From the NCBI RefSeq assembly GCF_026015885.1, contig NZ_JAPDUG010000002.1, forward strand, positions 62,001 to 126,000: a stretch of 64,000 nucleotides of DNA. The letters are read 5' to 3'. Below, in pieces: positions 9,430 through 17,790 of the stretch. The position numbers were made by a program, and so were the translations under genes. Numbering within the stretch: position 1 is the first letter of the stretch; each line of letters begins with the position of its first letter. A model generated the notes under the pieces. The model had not been told where the DNA came from and searched no databases. It saw nothing but the letters and a program-made list of their open reading frames with translations. Origin of the DNA: Halocynthiibacter sp. SDUM655004 (GTDB lineage Bacteria; Pseudomonadota; Alphaproteobacteria; Rhodobacterales; Rhodobacteraceae).

Positions 9430-10605
9430 CTACCCCAACAACGTTGGAGGATTGTCCGGATCCTCAAGGCCCATCTCTGTCAGCAAAATTCGGTTCACCT
9501 TGTGAACGTCAAAGGTTCTCTCTGCATGCGCACGTCCCGAAGCACCCATTTGAATTGCTAGATCCGGAGCGCTGATAAATTTCTCCATTGCATCTGCTAA
9601 AGCTGCATCATCTCCCGTCGGAACGATAAAACCGTCTTCTTGATCGGTGATGCTATGCGCACACCCAGGCATATCCGACGTAATCACAGCCCGCCCAGAG
9701 GACATTGCCTCCAATATCGACCGCGGAATTCCCTCGCGATACATCGAAGGCAGCACCATCACGGAACAATCCGCAAGATATGGCTTCACATCCTTCGTTG
9801 CACCAAGGTAGTTGATCGTCCCTTCCCTGATCCAACCGTCTAGCTGTTCTTGAGTGATCCCGTCAGGGTTGGGGTCCATCGGGCCAAGCAGGTTCGCTTC
9901 AAATTCCAGCCCCTTCGCCTTGAGCCGCGCCGCAGCAGCAACGAATACACGCACGCCTTTACTCTTAAGCAAACGCGCAATCATCAAAAACTTGATCGGC
10001 GCGACAGATGGCACCGTATCCTTGTAGAGCGCCACATCAACGCCCGATCCGGGCACCTCCTGCACTGGCGTAGAGGGCGGAACCAATCGGAAATCTCGCA
10101 AATCCTCGGTTTCTTTTGGATTGTAGGTGAAGGCGCGTATCATTCCCTTGGATGACAAACGATAGAGGTAAATCGCGATCTGGCGCACCAGCCATTGCTT
10201 GCCGCGCGGCTGTTCGTTCAAGAACGCATAGCCCAACCCGGTAAACAGCCCGAACCGGCGTGGAACACCCGCCATGCGTGCCGCCAGGTTCGCGTACACG
10301 ATGGGCTTCGCGGTATATGGAACAATAACATCTGGCTTGAACGCTTTGAAAATACTCCGCAATTCGTGAATCGTCTGCAAGTCCCTCACAGGGTTCAGCC
10401 CTGCGCGATCCATCGCAAAACGCTTCGTCTGAATTCCATATGCCGCGAGTGTCTCTATTGTCTCGGGCTCAAATTCCGGCGCGAGAGCGAGCACTTCGTG
10501 GCCGTTGGCCACCATGCGCTTCAAAAGCTCAAGCCGGAAATTAACCAGCGATGTCCCCAAACTCGCAATTACTGCGATTTTCCGACCTGAATAATCTTGT
10601 TTCAT
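9430..10605 (-). CDS. GT4-family glycosyltransferase (PglA-like)
   Basis: This 391-residue glycosyltransferase begins with a GT4-type N-terminal strand (KIAVIASLGTSLVNFRLELL), a pattern close to enzymes that add an N-acetylhexosamine or related sugar to undecaprenyl-diphosphate-linked sugars. The middle has the PYTAKPIVYANLAAR patch, and the C-terminal donor domain ends with the E-x7-E motif near YREGIPRSILEAMSSGRAVI. It is transcribed toward the flippase gene and away from the next glycosyltransferase. ATG 10605 lacks a strong ribosome site, but no better start is visible. Family assignment is firm; the linkage is not. Confidence 0.85.
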   Translation of the reverse strand: MKQDYSGRKIAVIASLGTSLVNFRLELLKRMVANGHEVLALAPEFEPETIETLAAYGIQTKRFAMDRAGLNPVRDLQTIHELRSIFKAFKPDVIVPYTAKPIVYANLAARMAGVPRRFGLFTGLGYAFLNEQPRGKQWLVRQIAIYLYRLSSKGMIRAFTYNPKETEDLRDFRLVPPSTPVQEVPGSGVDVALYKDTVPSVAPIKFLMIARLLKSKGVRVFVAAAARLKAKGLEFEANLLGPMDPNPDGITQEQLDGWIREGTINYLGATKDVKPYLADCSVMVLPSMYREGIPRSILEAMSSGRAVITSDMPGCAHSITDQEDGFIVPTGDDAALADAMEKFISAPDLAIQMGASGRAHAERTFDVHKVNRILLTEMGLEDPDNPPTLLG

Positions 10606-10869
10606 AAATTCTTTCGTCTGGCATCTCTGCCAACTGGTTACTGCGCGAATACATCAAAACTATGACCAGCCCCCAATACGGCCCGACCAACTTGATCTGT
10701 ATTAGCAAAACCACGATGCACGCAAAAGATTTTTATGACAAAGCCTTAGCTTGATTTGTCGCCCGAGTTCGCACAATCTGCCCAAGCAATCGGCGGCATT
10801 TTAAGCTCCGGTTCATATTTGTAACGTTATTGTTTTTGCCCGCGTTTCGCGACCAGCCAGGATTATTGT

Positions 10870-12084
10870 ATGCCCGTGGGACCGCCAATTTCCGACCCTA
10901 GCAAGATCAACGTTTTGTTTCCCTATGTGGGAGGCGACGATTTTGGGGGCAGCCATATTTCCTCATTGAAACTTGTGGAGATGCTCAATGACAGCGGCAC
11001 ATTCAACGCTATTGTCGGTCTACATCGCCCAACGGGGAAGTTCCCCGATTTTCTCGCAGATCAAGGTGTACCGTTCACCGAATTGCCTTTTCCCGATCTG
11101 ATTGAACCACAAGCAAAAACCAGTAAATCAAATCCTCGAAATGTTGCGGATTTCACATTAAAATCCGCACCTAAGATGCTAAAATACATAAATAATAATT
11201 CAATCGATATCGTTCACACCAATGACGGCCGGATGCACCTGAATTGGTGTATTCCGACCAAACTGTCGCGCGCCGAGTTTGTTTGGCATCATCGTGGCGA
11301 TCCAACAGCGAAAGCCACCAACCTCCTTGCCCCGCTCTTTGCCAACGAGATCATCACGGTCTCGCAATTTGCCAAGCCAAGCCGTCCAATCCGCAACATC
11401 GATCACAAATGGAGCGTGGTACACTCGCCCTTTTCCATTCCCGAAACCGTGGATCGCGACGCCGCAAAAGCCGCTCTATTAAGCGAACTCGGCCTTCCCG
11501 CTGGCACGCGTATTTTGGGCTATTTCGGCGAGCTAATCGAACGCAAGCGCCCCGTTTACTTTGCTGAAATCGTTGCAGAATACGTCAAGGCCTATCCTGA
11601 TGATCCGGTGGTTGGCATCGTTGCCGGCGCCGTACCAACGGGCGCACGCAAGCTAGATCAAGAAATGCGAACGCGGGCCGAAGAATTGGGGATCTCCGAC
11701 AAGATCATCGAACTTGGCTTCCGCAGCCCTATTGAGCCCATCATGGCTGCGACCGACATCCTCATTGTCTCGGCCTTAAACGAACCCTTTGGGCGAACGC
11801 TTTGCGAGTCCATGCATCTCGGCACTGCCGTTGTGGCAACTGATCATGGTGGAAATCCCGAGGCAATTACGCACGGCGAAACCGGTTATCTTGTTGATCC
11901 ATTCAAGCCCGAAGCTTTTGTAGAGCCGATCCGCAAGCTTCTGACGAACAACGCGAAGTTCACGCGCATTACCGAAGCCGCTCGCGAACGGGCGCTTCGC
12001 GAATATACGATGGAAACGCACTTGAATGGCGTCCTCGCCGCCTACAACCGATTACCGAAGGCAGGTAAGAAACTACAGCCGTAA
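10870..12084 (+). CDS. GT4-family glycosyltransferase
   Basis: This 404-residue GT-B glycosyltransferase has an N-terminal GGDDFGGSHIS loop and a C-terminal donor site with SALNEPFGRTLCESMHLG, an E-x7-E region, followed by VATDHGGNPEAI. It is the last gene of the polysaccharide locus and is divergent from the preceding glycosyltransferase across 264 gene-free bases. It probably adds one sugar of the repeat unit. The rightward neighbour is the unrelated arsenic operon, 192 bases downstream. Donor and acceptor are unknown. Confidence 0.86.
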   Translation: MPVGPPISDPSKINVLFPYVGGDDFGGSHISSLKLVEMLNDSGTFNAIVGLHRPTGKFPDFLADQGVPFTELPFPDLIEPQAKTSKSNPRNVADFTLKSAPKMLKYINNNSIDIVHTNDGRMHLNWCIPTKLSRAEFVWHHRGDPTAKATNLLAPLFANEIITVSQFAKPSRPIRNIDHKWSVVHSPFSIPETVDRDAAKAALLSELGLPAGTRILGYFGELIERKRPVYFAEIVAEYVKAYPDDPVVGIVAGAVPTGARKLDQEMRTRAEELGISDKIIELGFRSPIEPIMAATDILIVSALNEPFGRTLCESMHLGTAVVATDHGGNPEAITHGETGYLVDPFKPEAFVEPIRKLLTNNAKFTRITEAARERALREYTMETHLNGVLAAYNRLPKAGKKLQP

Positions 12085-12226
12085 GTGGTTTCATTCGAAA
12101 CAACTGCTTCGGTCAATGGGTCTGTTAGGCGCCTCGTCGGACTTCGATCTCTATACAGGCTCGCATTTCTGCGATGCTCTTCTCCTTTAGCAAATTCTGC
12201 GCCCCAACTTTGACTGTCATAGATAA

Positions 12227-12256
12227 TTTACAAAAACTTCACTTGAGTATCATACT
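12227..12256 (+). promoter_or_regulatory. Candidate promoter of the arsenic operon
   Basis: TTTACA (12227-12232) and CATACT (12251-12256) are separated by 18 bases, which would start transcription at about 12263, inside the palindrome that follows. The -10 match is moderate. Confidence 0.4.
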
Positions 12257-12284
12257 ATTTCCTATATTCATGAAATATGGAAAT
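12257..12284. promoter_or_regulatory. Palindromic operator overlapping the arsR-arsC start codon
   Basis: Outer arms ATTTCC and GGAAAT enclose the perfect inner palindrome TTCATGAA, all in a 28-base symmetric element. The ATG of the ArsR-ArsC fusion (12277-12279) lies in the right half. This is a natural autoregulatory ArsR operator that would block both initiation of transcription and a very short leader. Confidence 0.6.
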
Positions 12285-13107
12285 AGATATTGCACAACAG
12301 CTCACAACGCTTGGTCATCCGCAACGCCTCTCGATCTTTAGGCTTCTCATGCGGCGGTATCCTGATCAGGTTCCGGCAGGAGAGATCGGTGACGCGCTCG
12401 GGCTAAAGCCAAGCACGCTCTCAACCTATCTTGCCAGTCTTCAGGCCTGCGGGCTTGTGAACCAGCGTCGCGCAGGAACTTCGCTGCGCTATACGGTTGC
12501 GATTGATCGGGCACGCGCGATGATCGATTTTCTTGCGTTAGATTGTTGCCGCGGGCGGCCGGATATTTGCATAAATTTCGGCAGTGAACATACTGAACAA
12601 AAAAAGAAATTTAACGTTCTGTTTCTCTGCACCCGCAATTCCGCTCGCTCGATCTTTGCCGAGTCAATTCTAACAAAACTCGCCTCTGACAGGTTCAACG
12701 TCTATTCAGCCGGCACGCAACCGAGCGGCGATCTCCCAAGTGAAACCATCCAAACCCTTGTTCACAACGGCCATAGCGTTGCAAACCATCGTTCAAAATC
12801 CCTCGCCGAGTTTCCGGACAATGATGCACCCGTGATGGATTTCGTTTTTACCGTCTGTGACAAAGCCGCAAACGAAGAGTGTCCGGTTTGGGAAGGGCAA
12901 CCCATCAGCGCCCATTGGGGCATTCCTGATCCGGTTCATACAGACGGCACGGACGCAGAGAAAACACTTGCGTTTCAAACAGCTTACAACCGAATTCTCA
13001 ACCGCCTCCGAGCCTTCACACAACTCCCGCTCGCCTCGTTTGATCGCATCTCGCTTCAGAATGCGGTCGATCGGATTGCAGATATTTCAACGGACAAAGA
13101 CGAATGA
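12277..13107 (+). CDS. ArsR repressor - ArsC (LMW phosphatase-type arsenate reductase) fusion
   Basis: Two proteins are joined in 276 residues. Residues 1-100 are an ArsR winged helix (LGHPQRLSIFRLLM, LGLKPSTLSTYLASL) ending in a cysteine group C90, C91 and C98. That group is placed like the As(III) site of the Acidithiobacillus-type ArsR, so it likely senses arsenite. Residues 110-250 are a low-molecular-weight phosphatase-fold arsenate reductase with the CX5R loop CTRNSAR (118-124). The fusion would repress its own operon and also reduce As(V) to As(III). It is followed by gap and arsJ with overlapping stop/start codons. No As(III) exporter is in the window. Confidence 0.9.
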   Translation: MEIDIAQQLTTLGHPQRLSIFRLLMRRYPDQVPAGEIGDALGLKPSTLSTYLASLQACGLVNQRRAGTSLRYTVAIDRARAMIDFLALDCCRGRPDICINFGSEHTEQKKKFNVLFLCTRNSARSIFAESILTKLASDRFNVYSAGTQPSGDLPSETIQTLVHNGHSVANHRSKSLAEFPDNDAPVMDFVFTVCDKAANEECPVWEGQPISAHWGIPDPVHTDGTDAEKTLAFQTAYNRILNRLRAFTQLPLASFDRISLQNAVDRIADISTDKDE

Positions 13108-14102
13108 CAACATACGCCCTAAATGGCCTTGGCCGCATCGGAAAACTTGCGCTTCAGGCGCTCATCGAACGGGGCATCACGCCCCTTTGGATCAACGACG
13201 CGGTTGGTGATGCCGAGATGCACGCGCACTTGCTTGAGTTTGATACGGTGCATGGCCGCTGGGATGCGAATATTGGTGCGCGCGAAGGCGCCATAGCGAT
13301 CAACGGCACTGAAATTCCGTTACACAACACCAAAGAGCTTGCTGATCTGCCGCTTGATGGGGTTGATGTCGTTCTGGATTGCACGGGCGTCTTTAAAACC
13401 GAGGCCAAGCTCGCCCCGTATTTTGCTGCGGGCGTGAAGAAGGTCGTTGTCTCTGCGCCGGTCAAAGATGGACCAACGGCCAATATCGTCTTTGGTGTGA
13501 ATAACGATGTCTATGATCCACAGCAGCACAACATCATCACAGCCGCAAGCTGCACTACGAATTGTATCGCGCCGGTGGTCAAGGTTCTGCATGAGTCAAT
13601 CGGTATCAATCACGGTTCCATCACAACCATCCACGATGTGACCAACACGCAAACCATTGTTGACCGCCCAGCCAAGGACCTGCGCCGCGCACGCTCCGCG
13701 CTTAACTCGCTCATCCCGACCACAACCGGCAGCGCCACTGCAATCACGCTGATCTACCCAGACCTCAAAGGGAAGCTCAACGGCCACGCCGTGCGGGTTC
13801 CGTTGCTCAACGCATCCCTCACCGATTGTGTGTTTGAGCTCAAACGAAAAACCACAGCCGAGGAAGTGAACACCCTATTTGAAGAGGCCGCACATGGTCC
13901 GCTCGAAGGGATCTTGGGATATGAGACCCGCCCGCTTGTGTCTGCTGATTTCACCAATGACCGTCGGTCCGGTATCGTGGATGCGCCCTCGACGATGGTG
14001 ATTAATGGCACACAGGTTAAGGTCTACGTCTGGTACGACAATGAAATGGGCTATGCGCATCGCTTCGTGGATGTGGCCGAGATGGTTGGTAAATCGCTAT
14101 GA
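13104..14102 (+). CDS. gap: ArsJ-associated glyceraldehyde-3-phosphate dehydrogenase
   Basis: This 332-residue type I GAPDH has the NAD site LNGLGRIGK at the start, the catalytic SCTTNC with Cys150, and His177 in TTIHDVTN. In arsenic operons this enzyme joins arsenate to glyceraldehyde-3-phosphate to make 1-arseno-3-phosphoglycerate, the substrate of ArsJ. That role is inferred from position: ATGA overlaps tie it to the arsR-arsC fusion upstream and to arsJ downstream. A second type I gap gene lies at 36367, so this copy need not serve central metabolism. Confidence 0.93.
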   Translation: MTTYALNGLGRIGKLALQALIERGITPLWINDAVGDAEMHAHLLEFDTVHGRWDANIGAREGAIAINGTEIPLHNTKELADLPLDGVDVVLDCTGVFKTEAKLAPYFAAGVKKVVVSAPVKDGPTANIVFGVNNDVYDPQQHNIITAASCTTNCIAPVVKVLHESIGINHGSITTIHDVTNTQTIVDRPAKDLRRARSALNSLIPTTTGSATAITLIYPDLKGKLNGHAVRVPLLNASLTDCVFELKRKTTAEEVNTLFEEAAHGPLEGILGYETRPLVSADFTNDRRSGIVDAPSTMVINGTQVKVYVWYDNEMGYAHRFVDVAEMVGKSL

Positions 14103-15373
14103 GCACGCCGAATGGAGCCAAGGCCTATGTCGCTGTAACCGCCTCTTACTGGGCTTTTATGCTGACGGATGGCGCCCTGCGGATGCTGGTATTATTGCAT
14201 TTCCATACGCTCGGCTTCTCGCCGATCCAGCTCGCGTGGCTCTTTGTTCTCTATGAAATCGCTGGGATCGTCACCAACCTTTCGGCGGGCTGGATTGCGG
14301 CACGCTTCGGGTTGACGTCAACGCTCTATGCCGGGCTTTCATTTCAGATCATCGCGTTAATCGCTCTCGCGCAGCTTGACCCAAGTTGGAGCGCGGGGTT
14401 CTCCGTTGCCTATGTGGTTGCGGTGCAAGGGCTATCGGGGGTCGCCAAAGACCTATCCAAGATGTCGTCGAAATCGGCGGTCAAACTCCTTGCACCAGAA
14501 GCAGATGGCGGCTTGTTCCGCTGGGTGGCTTACCTCACGGGGTCAAAGAACGCGGTGAAGGGTCTTGGGTTCCTGCTCGGCGCGAGCCTCTTAGGGCTGA
14601 TCGGCTTTACGGCCTCTGTCTGGTTTATGGCGGCGGTTCTTGGCGTGATCCTCGTGGCGGTTCTGCTCTTTATGCCTTCGGGGCTCCCCAGAGGGCGCAA
14701 GAGCGCGAAGTTCTCCGAGGTCTTTTCGCGTAACCCGAATGTTAACTGGCTTTCCGGCGCGCGGCTTTTTCTATTCGGCGCGCGGGATGTCTGGTTTGTG
14801 GTGGGTATACCGATCTATTTTTACGCTGTGCTTTCAGACGGAACCGAAGACGGCAATCGCGCGACATTCTTCCTGATTGGCAGCTTTATGGCTCTTTGGA
14901 TCATCCTTTACGGTGGCGTTCAGGCCTTTGCCCCCAAATTGCTCCGCGCCAGAACCCGCCCTCCCGAAGAGCTTGTTCCAGAAGCGCGCGTTTGGGCCAC
15001 GCGGCTCTTTTTCGTGCCCTTGGTTCTTGCGATTGCCGCCTATCTATCGCCAACACCTGCACCGTGGCTCACCACGCTTTTGGTCATTGGGCTCTTGGTT
15101 TTTGGCGCAATATTTGCAGTGAATTCTTCGTTGCATTCATACTTGATCCTTGCCTTTACAAAATCAGACCGCGTGAGCCTTGATATCGGGTTTTACTACA
15201 TGGCGAACGCAGCAGGACGGCTGACAGGAACAATTCTGTCGGGGCTATCTTATCAATTCGGCGGGCTTGCACTTTGCCTAGGAACTGCAGCGGCAATGGT
15301 TGGGCTAAGTGCGATAATGGCAGGTCGACTCCGGCCCGACCCAAGTGAGAATGGAATAGAAGAATTTACATAG
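14099..15373 (+). CDS. arsJ: ArsJ organoarsenical efflux permease (MFS)
   Basis: This 424-residue major-facilitator protein with about eleven to twelve membrane segments matches ArsJ in its early pattern (SYWAFMLTDGALRMLVLLHF) and in its operon place directly after gap. ArsJ exports 1-arseno-3-phosphoglycerate, which breaks down outside to arsenate, so gap plus arsJ forms an arsenate extrusion route. ATG 14099 overlaps the gap stop (ATGA). Assignment rests on the N-terminal pattern and the diagnostic neighbourhood. Confidence 0.93.
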   Translation: MSTPNGAKAYVAVTASYWAFMLTDGALRMLVLLHFHTLGFSPIQLAWLFVLYEIAGIVTNLSAGWIAARFGLTSTLYAGLSFQIIALIALAQLDPSWSAGFSVAYVVAVQGLSGVAKDLSKMSSKSAVKLLAPEADGGLFRWVAYLTGSKNAVKGLGFLLGASLLGLIGFTASVWFMAAVLGVILVAVLLFMPSGLPRGRKSAKFSEVFSRNPNVNWLSGARLFLFGARDVWFVVGIPIYFYAVLSDGTEDGNRATFFLIGSFMALWIILYGGVQAFAPKLLRARTRPPEELVPEARVWATRLFFVPLVLAIAAYLSPTPAPWLTTLLVIGLLVFGAIFAVNSSLHSYLILAFTKSDRVSLDIGFYYMANAAGRLTGTILSGLSYQFGGLALCLGTAAAMVGLSAIMAGRLRPDPSENGIEEFT

Positions 15374-15442
15374 CCGGATCGCCCCCCTAGGCTGTGGCCA
15401 AACGGGTATTTCCCCGACGCCAATTAAAACAGCAGGATAGTC

Positions 15443-15736
15443 ATGTTAACAATCATCGCCCATATTCACGCCAACACGGATGCGGTTGATCAAGTAAAGT
15501 CAGAGCTTCAGAAAATGGTCGCGCCGACGCTCGCGGAAAAGGGCTGTATCGCTTACGATCTGCACCAAAATAACGACGATCCGGCACATTTCTTTTTCTA
15601 TGAAACATGGGAAACGCGCGATCTATGGCAGGATCATATGAATTCGGCGCACATCGCCGCGTTTAAAGAAGCAACAGAGGGCCTAGTGCGCGAAGTTTCG
15701 GTTTTTGAATTGTCCAAGGTTCCGCACAACGGGTGA
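15443..15736 (+). CDS. Antibiotic biosynthesis monooxygenase (ABM, YgiN-like) domain protein
   Basis: This small 97-residue protein is one ferredoxin-like ABM domain. It has the typical N-terminal MLTIIAHIHANTDAVDQVKSE, the E-K-G-C-I-x-Y-x-L-H turn at about 32-41 and FYETWET at about 52-58. ABM proteins are cofactor-free monooxygenases or quinol-modifying enzymes and often act in oxidative or electrophile stress. It lies 69 bases after arsJ and 26 bases before a glutathione transferase. A stress function linked to arsenic is possible, but nothing in the sequence proves it. The substrate is unknown. Confidence 0.8.
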   Translation: MLTIIAHIHANTDAVDQVKSELQKMVAPTLAEKGCIAYDLHQNNDDPAHFFFYETWETRDLWQDHMNSAHIAAFKEATEGLVREVSVFELSKVPHNG

Positions 15737-15762
15737 TGTTCCGTTTCTGAAAGGCTAATTAT

Positions 15763-16560
15763 ATGTCCGCCACAATTGACGTTTACCACATTCCTGTTTG
15801 CCCGTTCTCGCAACGGCTTGAAATCCTGCTCTCGCTCAAAGGACAGAAGGAAGCCGTTAACTTTCACGTGGTGGACATCACCAAGCCGCGCGACGCAAGC
15901 CTTCTTGCCAAAACCGATGGCACAACCGCGCTGCCGGTATTGGAAACATCTGATGGCGATATCCTCAAGGAAAGCCTCGTTATCCTGCGGTATATCGACG
16001 AAATGTTTGGCGCGCCCATTCGCCAGAAAGATCCGCTCGCCCACGCCGTCGAGAACATGCTCATTGCAAAAGAAGGGCCGTTCACAATGGCCGGATACTT
16101 CTTTGTGATGAACCAAGACCAATCGGAGCGGCAAGCGCATCTCGACAAGCTTCTTGGCATCTATCGCGATATCAACACGTTCCTAAACCGACACGCGCCT
16201 GAAGGGCCGTTCCTGTTTGAGGACTTCGGATTAGTTGAAGCGGTATTTACCCCGATGTTTATGCGGTTTTGGTTTCTTGAGTATTATGAGGATTTCGCGC
16301 TGCCCGATGGACCGGACTATGCCCGTGTGGCTGCGTGGCGTAACGCCTGCCTTGCGCATCCAGCCGCACAGCAGGTCTGCAAAGAAGAAATCGTAAAGCT
16401 CTACTTTGATTATGCGCTTGGCTATGGCAACGGGGCGCTGCCAGAAGGACGGAAAGTTTCGAGTTTTGTGTTTGAGCCGGATTGGCCAGAGCGCCCATGG
16501 CCGCCACAAGATAAATACACCGCCCGACCAAGCGACGCGGAGCTAGGCCTTTTGCGGTAA
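15763..16560 (+). CDS. Glutathione S-transferase family protein (omega-like CPF motif)
   Basis: This 265-residue protein has a thioredoxin-like N-terminal domain with IPVCPFSQRLE (Cys13) and a helical C-terminal domain. A cysteine active site in a CPF context is typical of omega-class and dehydroascorbate-reductase-like transferases, which reduce or deglutathionylate rather than conjugate. It is not a zeta-class maleylacetoacetate isomerase, although it faces the homogentisate genes. Its last 18 bases overlap the convergent end of fahA. It probably shares a transcript with the ABM gene. Physiological substrate unknown. Confidence 0.82.
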   Translation: MSATIDVYHIPVCPFSQRLEILLSLKGQKEAVNFHVVDITKPRDASLLAKTDGTTALPVLETSDGDILKESLVILRYIDEMFGAPIRQKDPLAHAVENMLIAKEGPFTMAGYFFVMNQDQSERQAHLDKLLGIYRDINTFLNRHAPEGPFLFEDFGLVEAVFTPMFMRFWFLEYYEDFALPDGPDYARVAAWRNACLAHPAAQQVCKEEIVKLYFDYALGYGNGALPEGRKVSSFVFEPDWPERPWPPQDKYTARPSDAELGLLR

Positions 16561-17784
16561 AGCTGGAAGCACTTTTCCCCGACATTCGCCAAAGCCGATC
16601 CGATACCCCTGCCCTTTTGCATGGCCGCGCAGCGTGAGCGTATCGCCCTCTTCGATAAAACTACGGGTACCGCCATTGATCGAAAAGGGTTCGGCCCCGT
16701 TCCAACTGAGTTCGAGCATTGAGCCGCGCGCGCTTTTCGTCGGCCCCGAAATCGTCCCTGATCCGAGCAAATCCCCCGCACGCATCGGACATCCACAGGC
16801 GCTATGGTGCGCGAGCTGCTGTGCGGCGGAATAGTAAAGCTCGCTGGCGTTGGTGTTCGCGATGATGGTCTCCGTGCCACCTTCTGGTTGCAGCGCAACT
16901 TCAAGCGCGATGTCGTAGGTCATCGGCCCATCATCCTGAAGATGCGGCAAGAGCGGCACCTCTCGTGCGGGCGGTGCGCAGCGGAACGGCTCCAATGCAG
17001 CGGACGAGATGATCCATGGGCTGATGCTGGTTGCGGTGGCCTTGCTCTGAAATGGTCCGAGGGGTTGGTATTCCCATGCTTGAATATCGCGCGCGGACCA
17101 ATCGTTGAGCAGCACATAGCCGAAAATATTCGCGAAAGCCTCCGTTACTGTAAGCGGCCCGTCCGAAGGCTGGCCAACCACCGCACCAAGTTCAAGCTCA
17201 ATGTCGAACTTAGCGGACGGCGCAAATCGCGGCGCATCATCCTCTAGACTTTTCACCTGCCCCCAAGGGCGGCGCACATCCGTGCCGCTTACAACCACAG
17301 ATGAGGCACGACCATTGTAGCCGATTGGAATGTGCAGCCAGTTGGGCGGTAGCGCGTTCTCTGCGCCCCGAAACATAGTGCCAACGTTGGTTGCGTGATG
17401 GCGACTGGCGTAAAAATCGGTGAATTCGGATACGCGAAATGGCATATGCAAGCGTACGTCGGCCAATGGAATGAGGAAACTCTGGAGCGCGCCCTCTTCT
17501 GCGCCTTCGGCAAACAAAGCGGTCAGCGCCACGCGCAGGTCATGCCACGCATCGCAACCAAGCGCCATAAAGTCGTTCCAAACACCAGTCTGCAACGTTC
17601 CTTGGAACGCCAAATGCCCTGCCCGTTCCAAGCCCGCAACATCAATCACAAACGCGCCAAGCGCTACGCCGCATCGATGCGTCTCATCGTCGAGCGAAAA
17701 CACCCCATAGGGCAGATTGTTTAGCGGAAAGTCCGCATCTGGCGCATTTGCGCTCTCAACCCATGATCTAAGAAGCCCGCTCAT
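16543..17784 (-). CDS. fahA: Fumarylacetoacetase
   Basis: Fumarylacetoacetase cleaves fumarylacetoacetate to fumarate and acetoacetate, the last step of tyrosine and phenylalanine breakdown. The 413-residue protein has the family's N-terminal domain and catalytic part with TDFYASRHHATNVGTMFRG, GRASSVVVSGTDVRRPWGQ and NDWSARDIQAWEYQPLGPF, where the acidic residues bind the divalent metal. ATG 17784 lies six bases after the hmgA stop, so the two genes form an operon. The 3' end overlaps the convergent glutathione transferase gene by 18 bases. Confidence 0.95.
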   Translation of the reverse strand: MSGLLRSWVESANAPDADFPLNNLPYGVFSLDDETHRCGVALGAFVIDVAGLERAGHLAFQGTLQTGVWNDFMALGCDAWHDLRVALTALFAEGAEEGALQSFLIPLADVRLHMPFRVSEFTDFYASRHHATNVGTMFRGAENALPPNWLHIPIGYNGRASSVVVSGTDVRRPWGQVKSLEDDAPRFAPSAKFDIELELGAVVGQPSDGPLTVTEAFANIFGYVLLNDWSARDIQAWEYQPLGPFQSKATATSISPWIISSAALEPFRCAPPAREVPLLPHLQDDGPMTYDIALEVALQPEGGTETIIANTNASELYYSAAQQLAHHSACGCPMRAGDLLGSGTISGPTKSARGSMLELSWNGAEPFSINGGTRSFIEEGDTLTLRGHAKGQGYRIGFGECRGKVLPALPQKA

Positions 17785-17790
17785 CGATGC

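Noticed and set aside
15763-16560. Glutathione transferase as maleylacetoacetate isomerase of the hmgA-fahA pathway
   Set aside because: It has a Cys-Pro-Phe site rather than the serine-rich zeta-class motif, and it is on the opposite strand, convergent with fahA.
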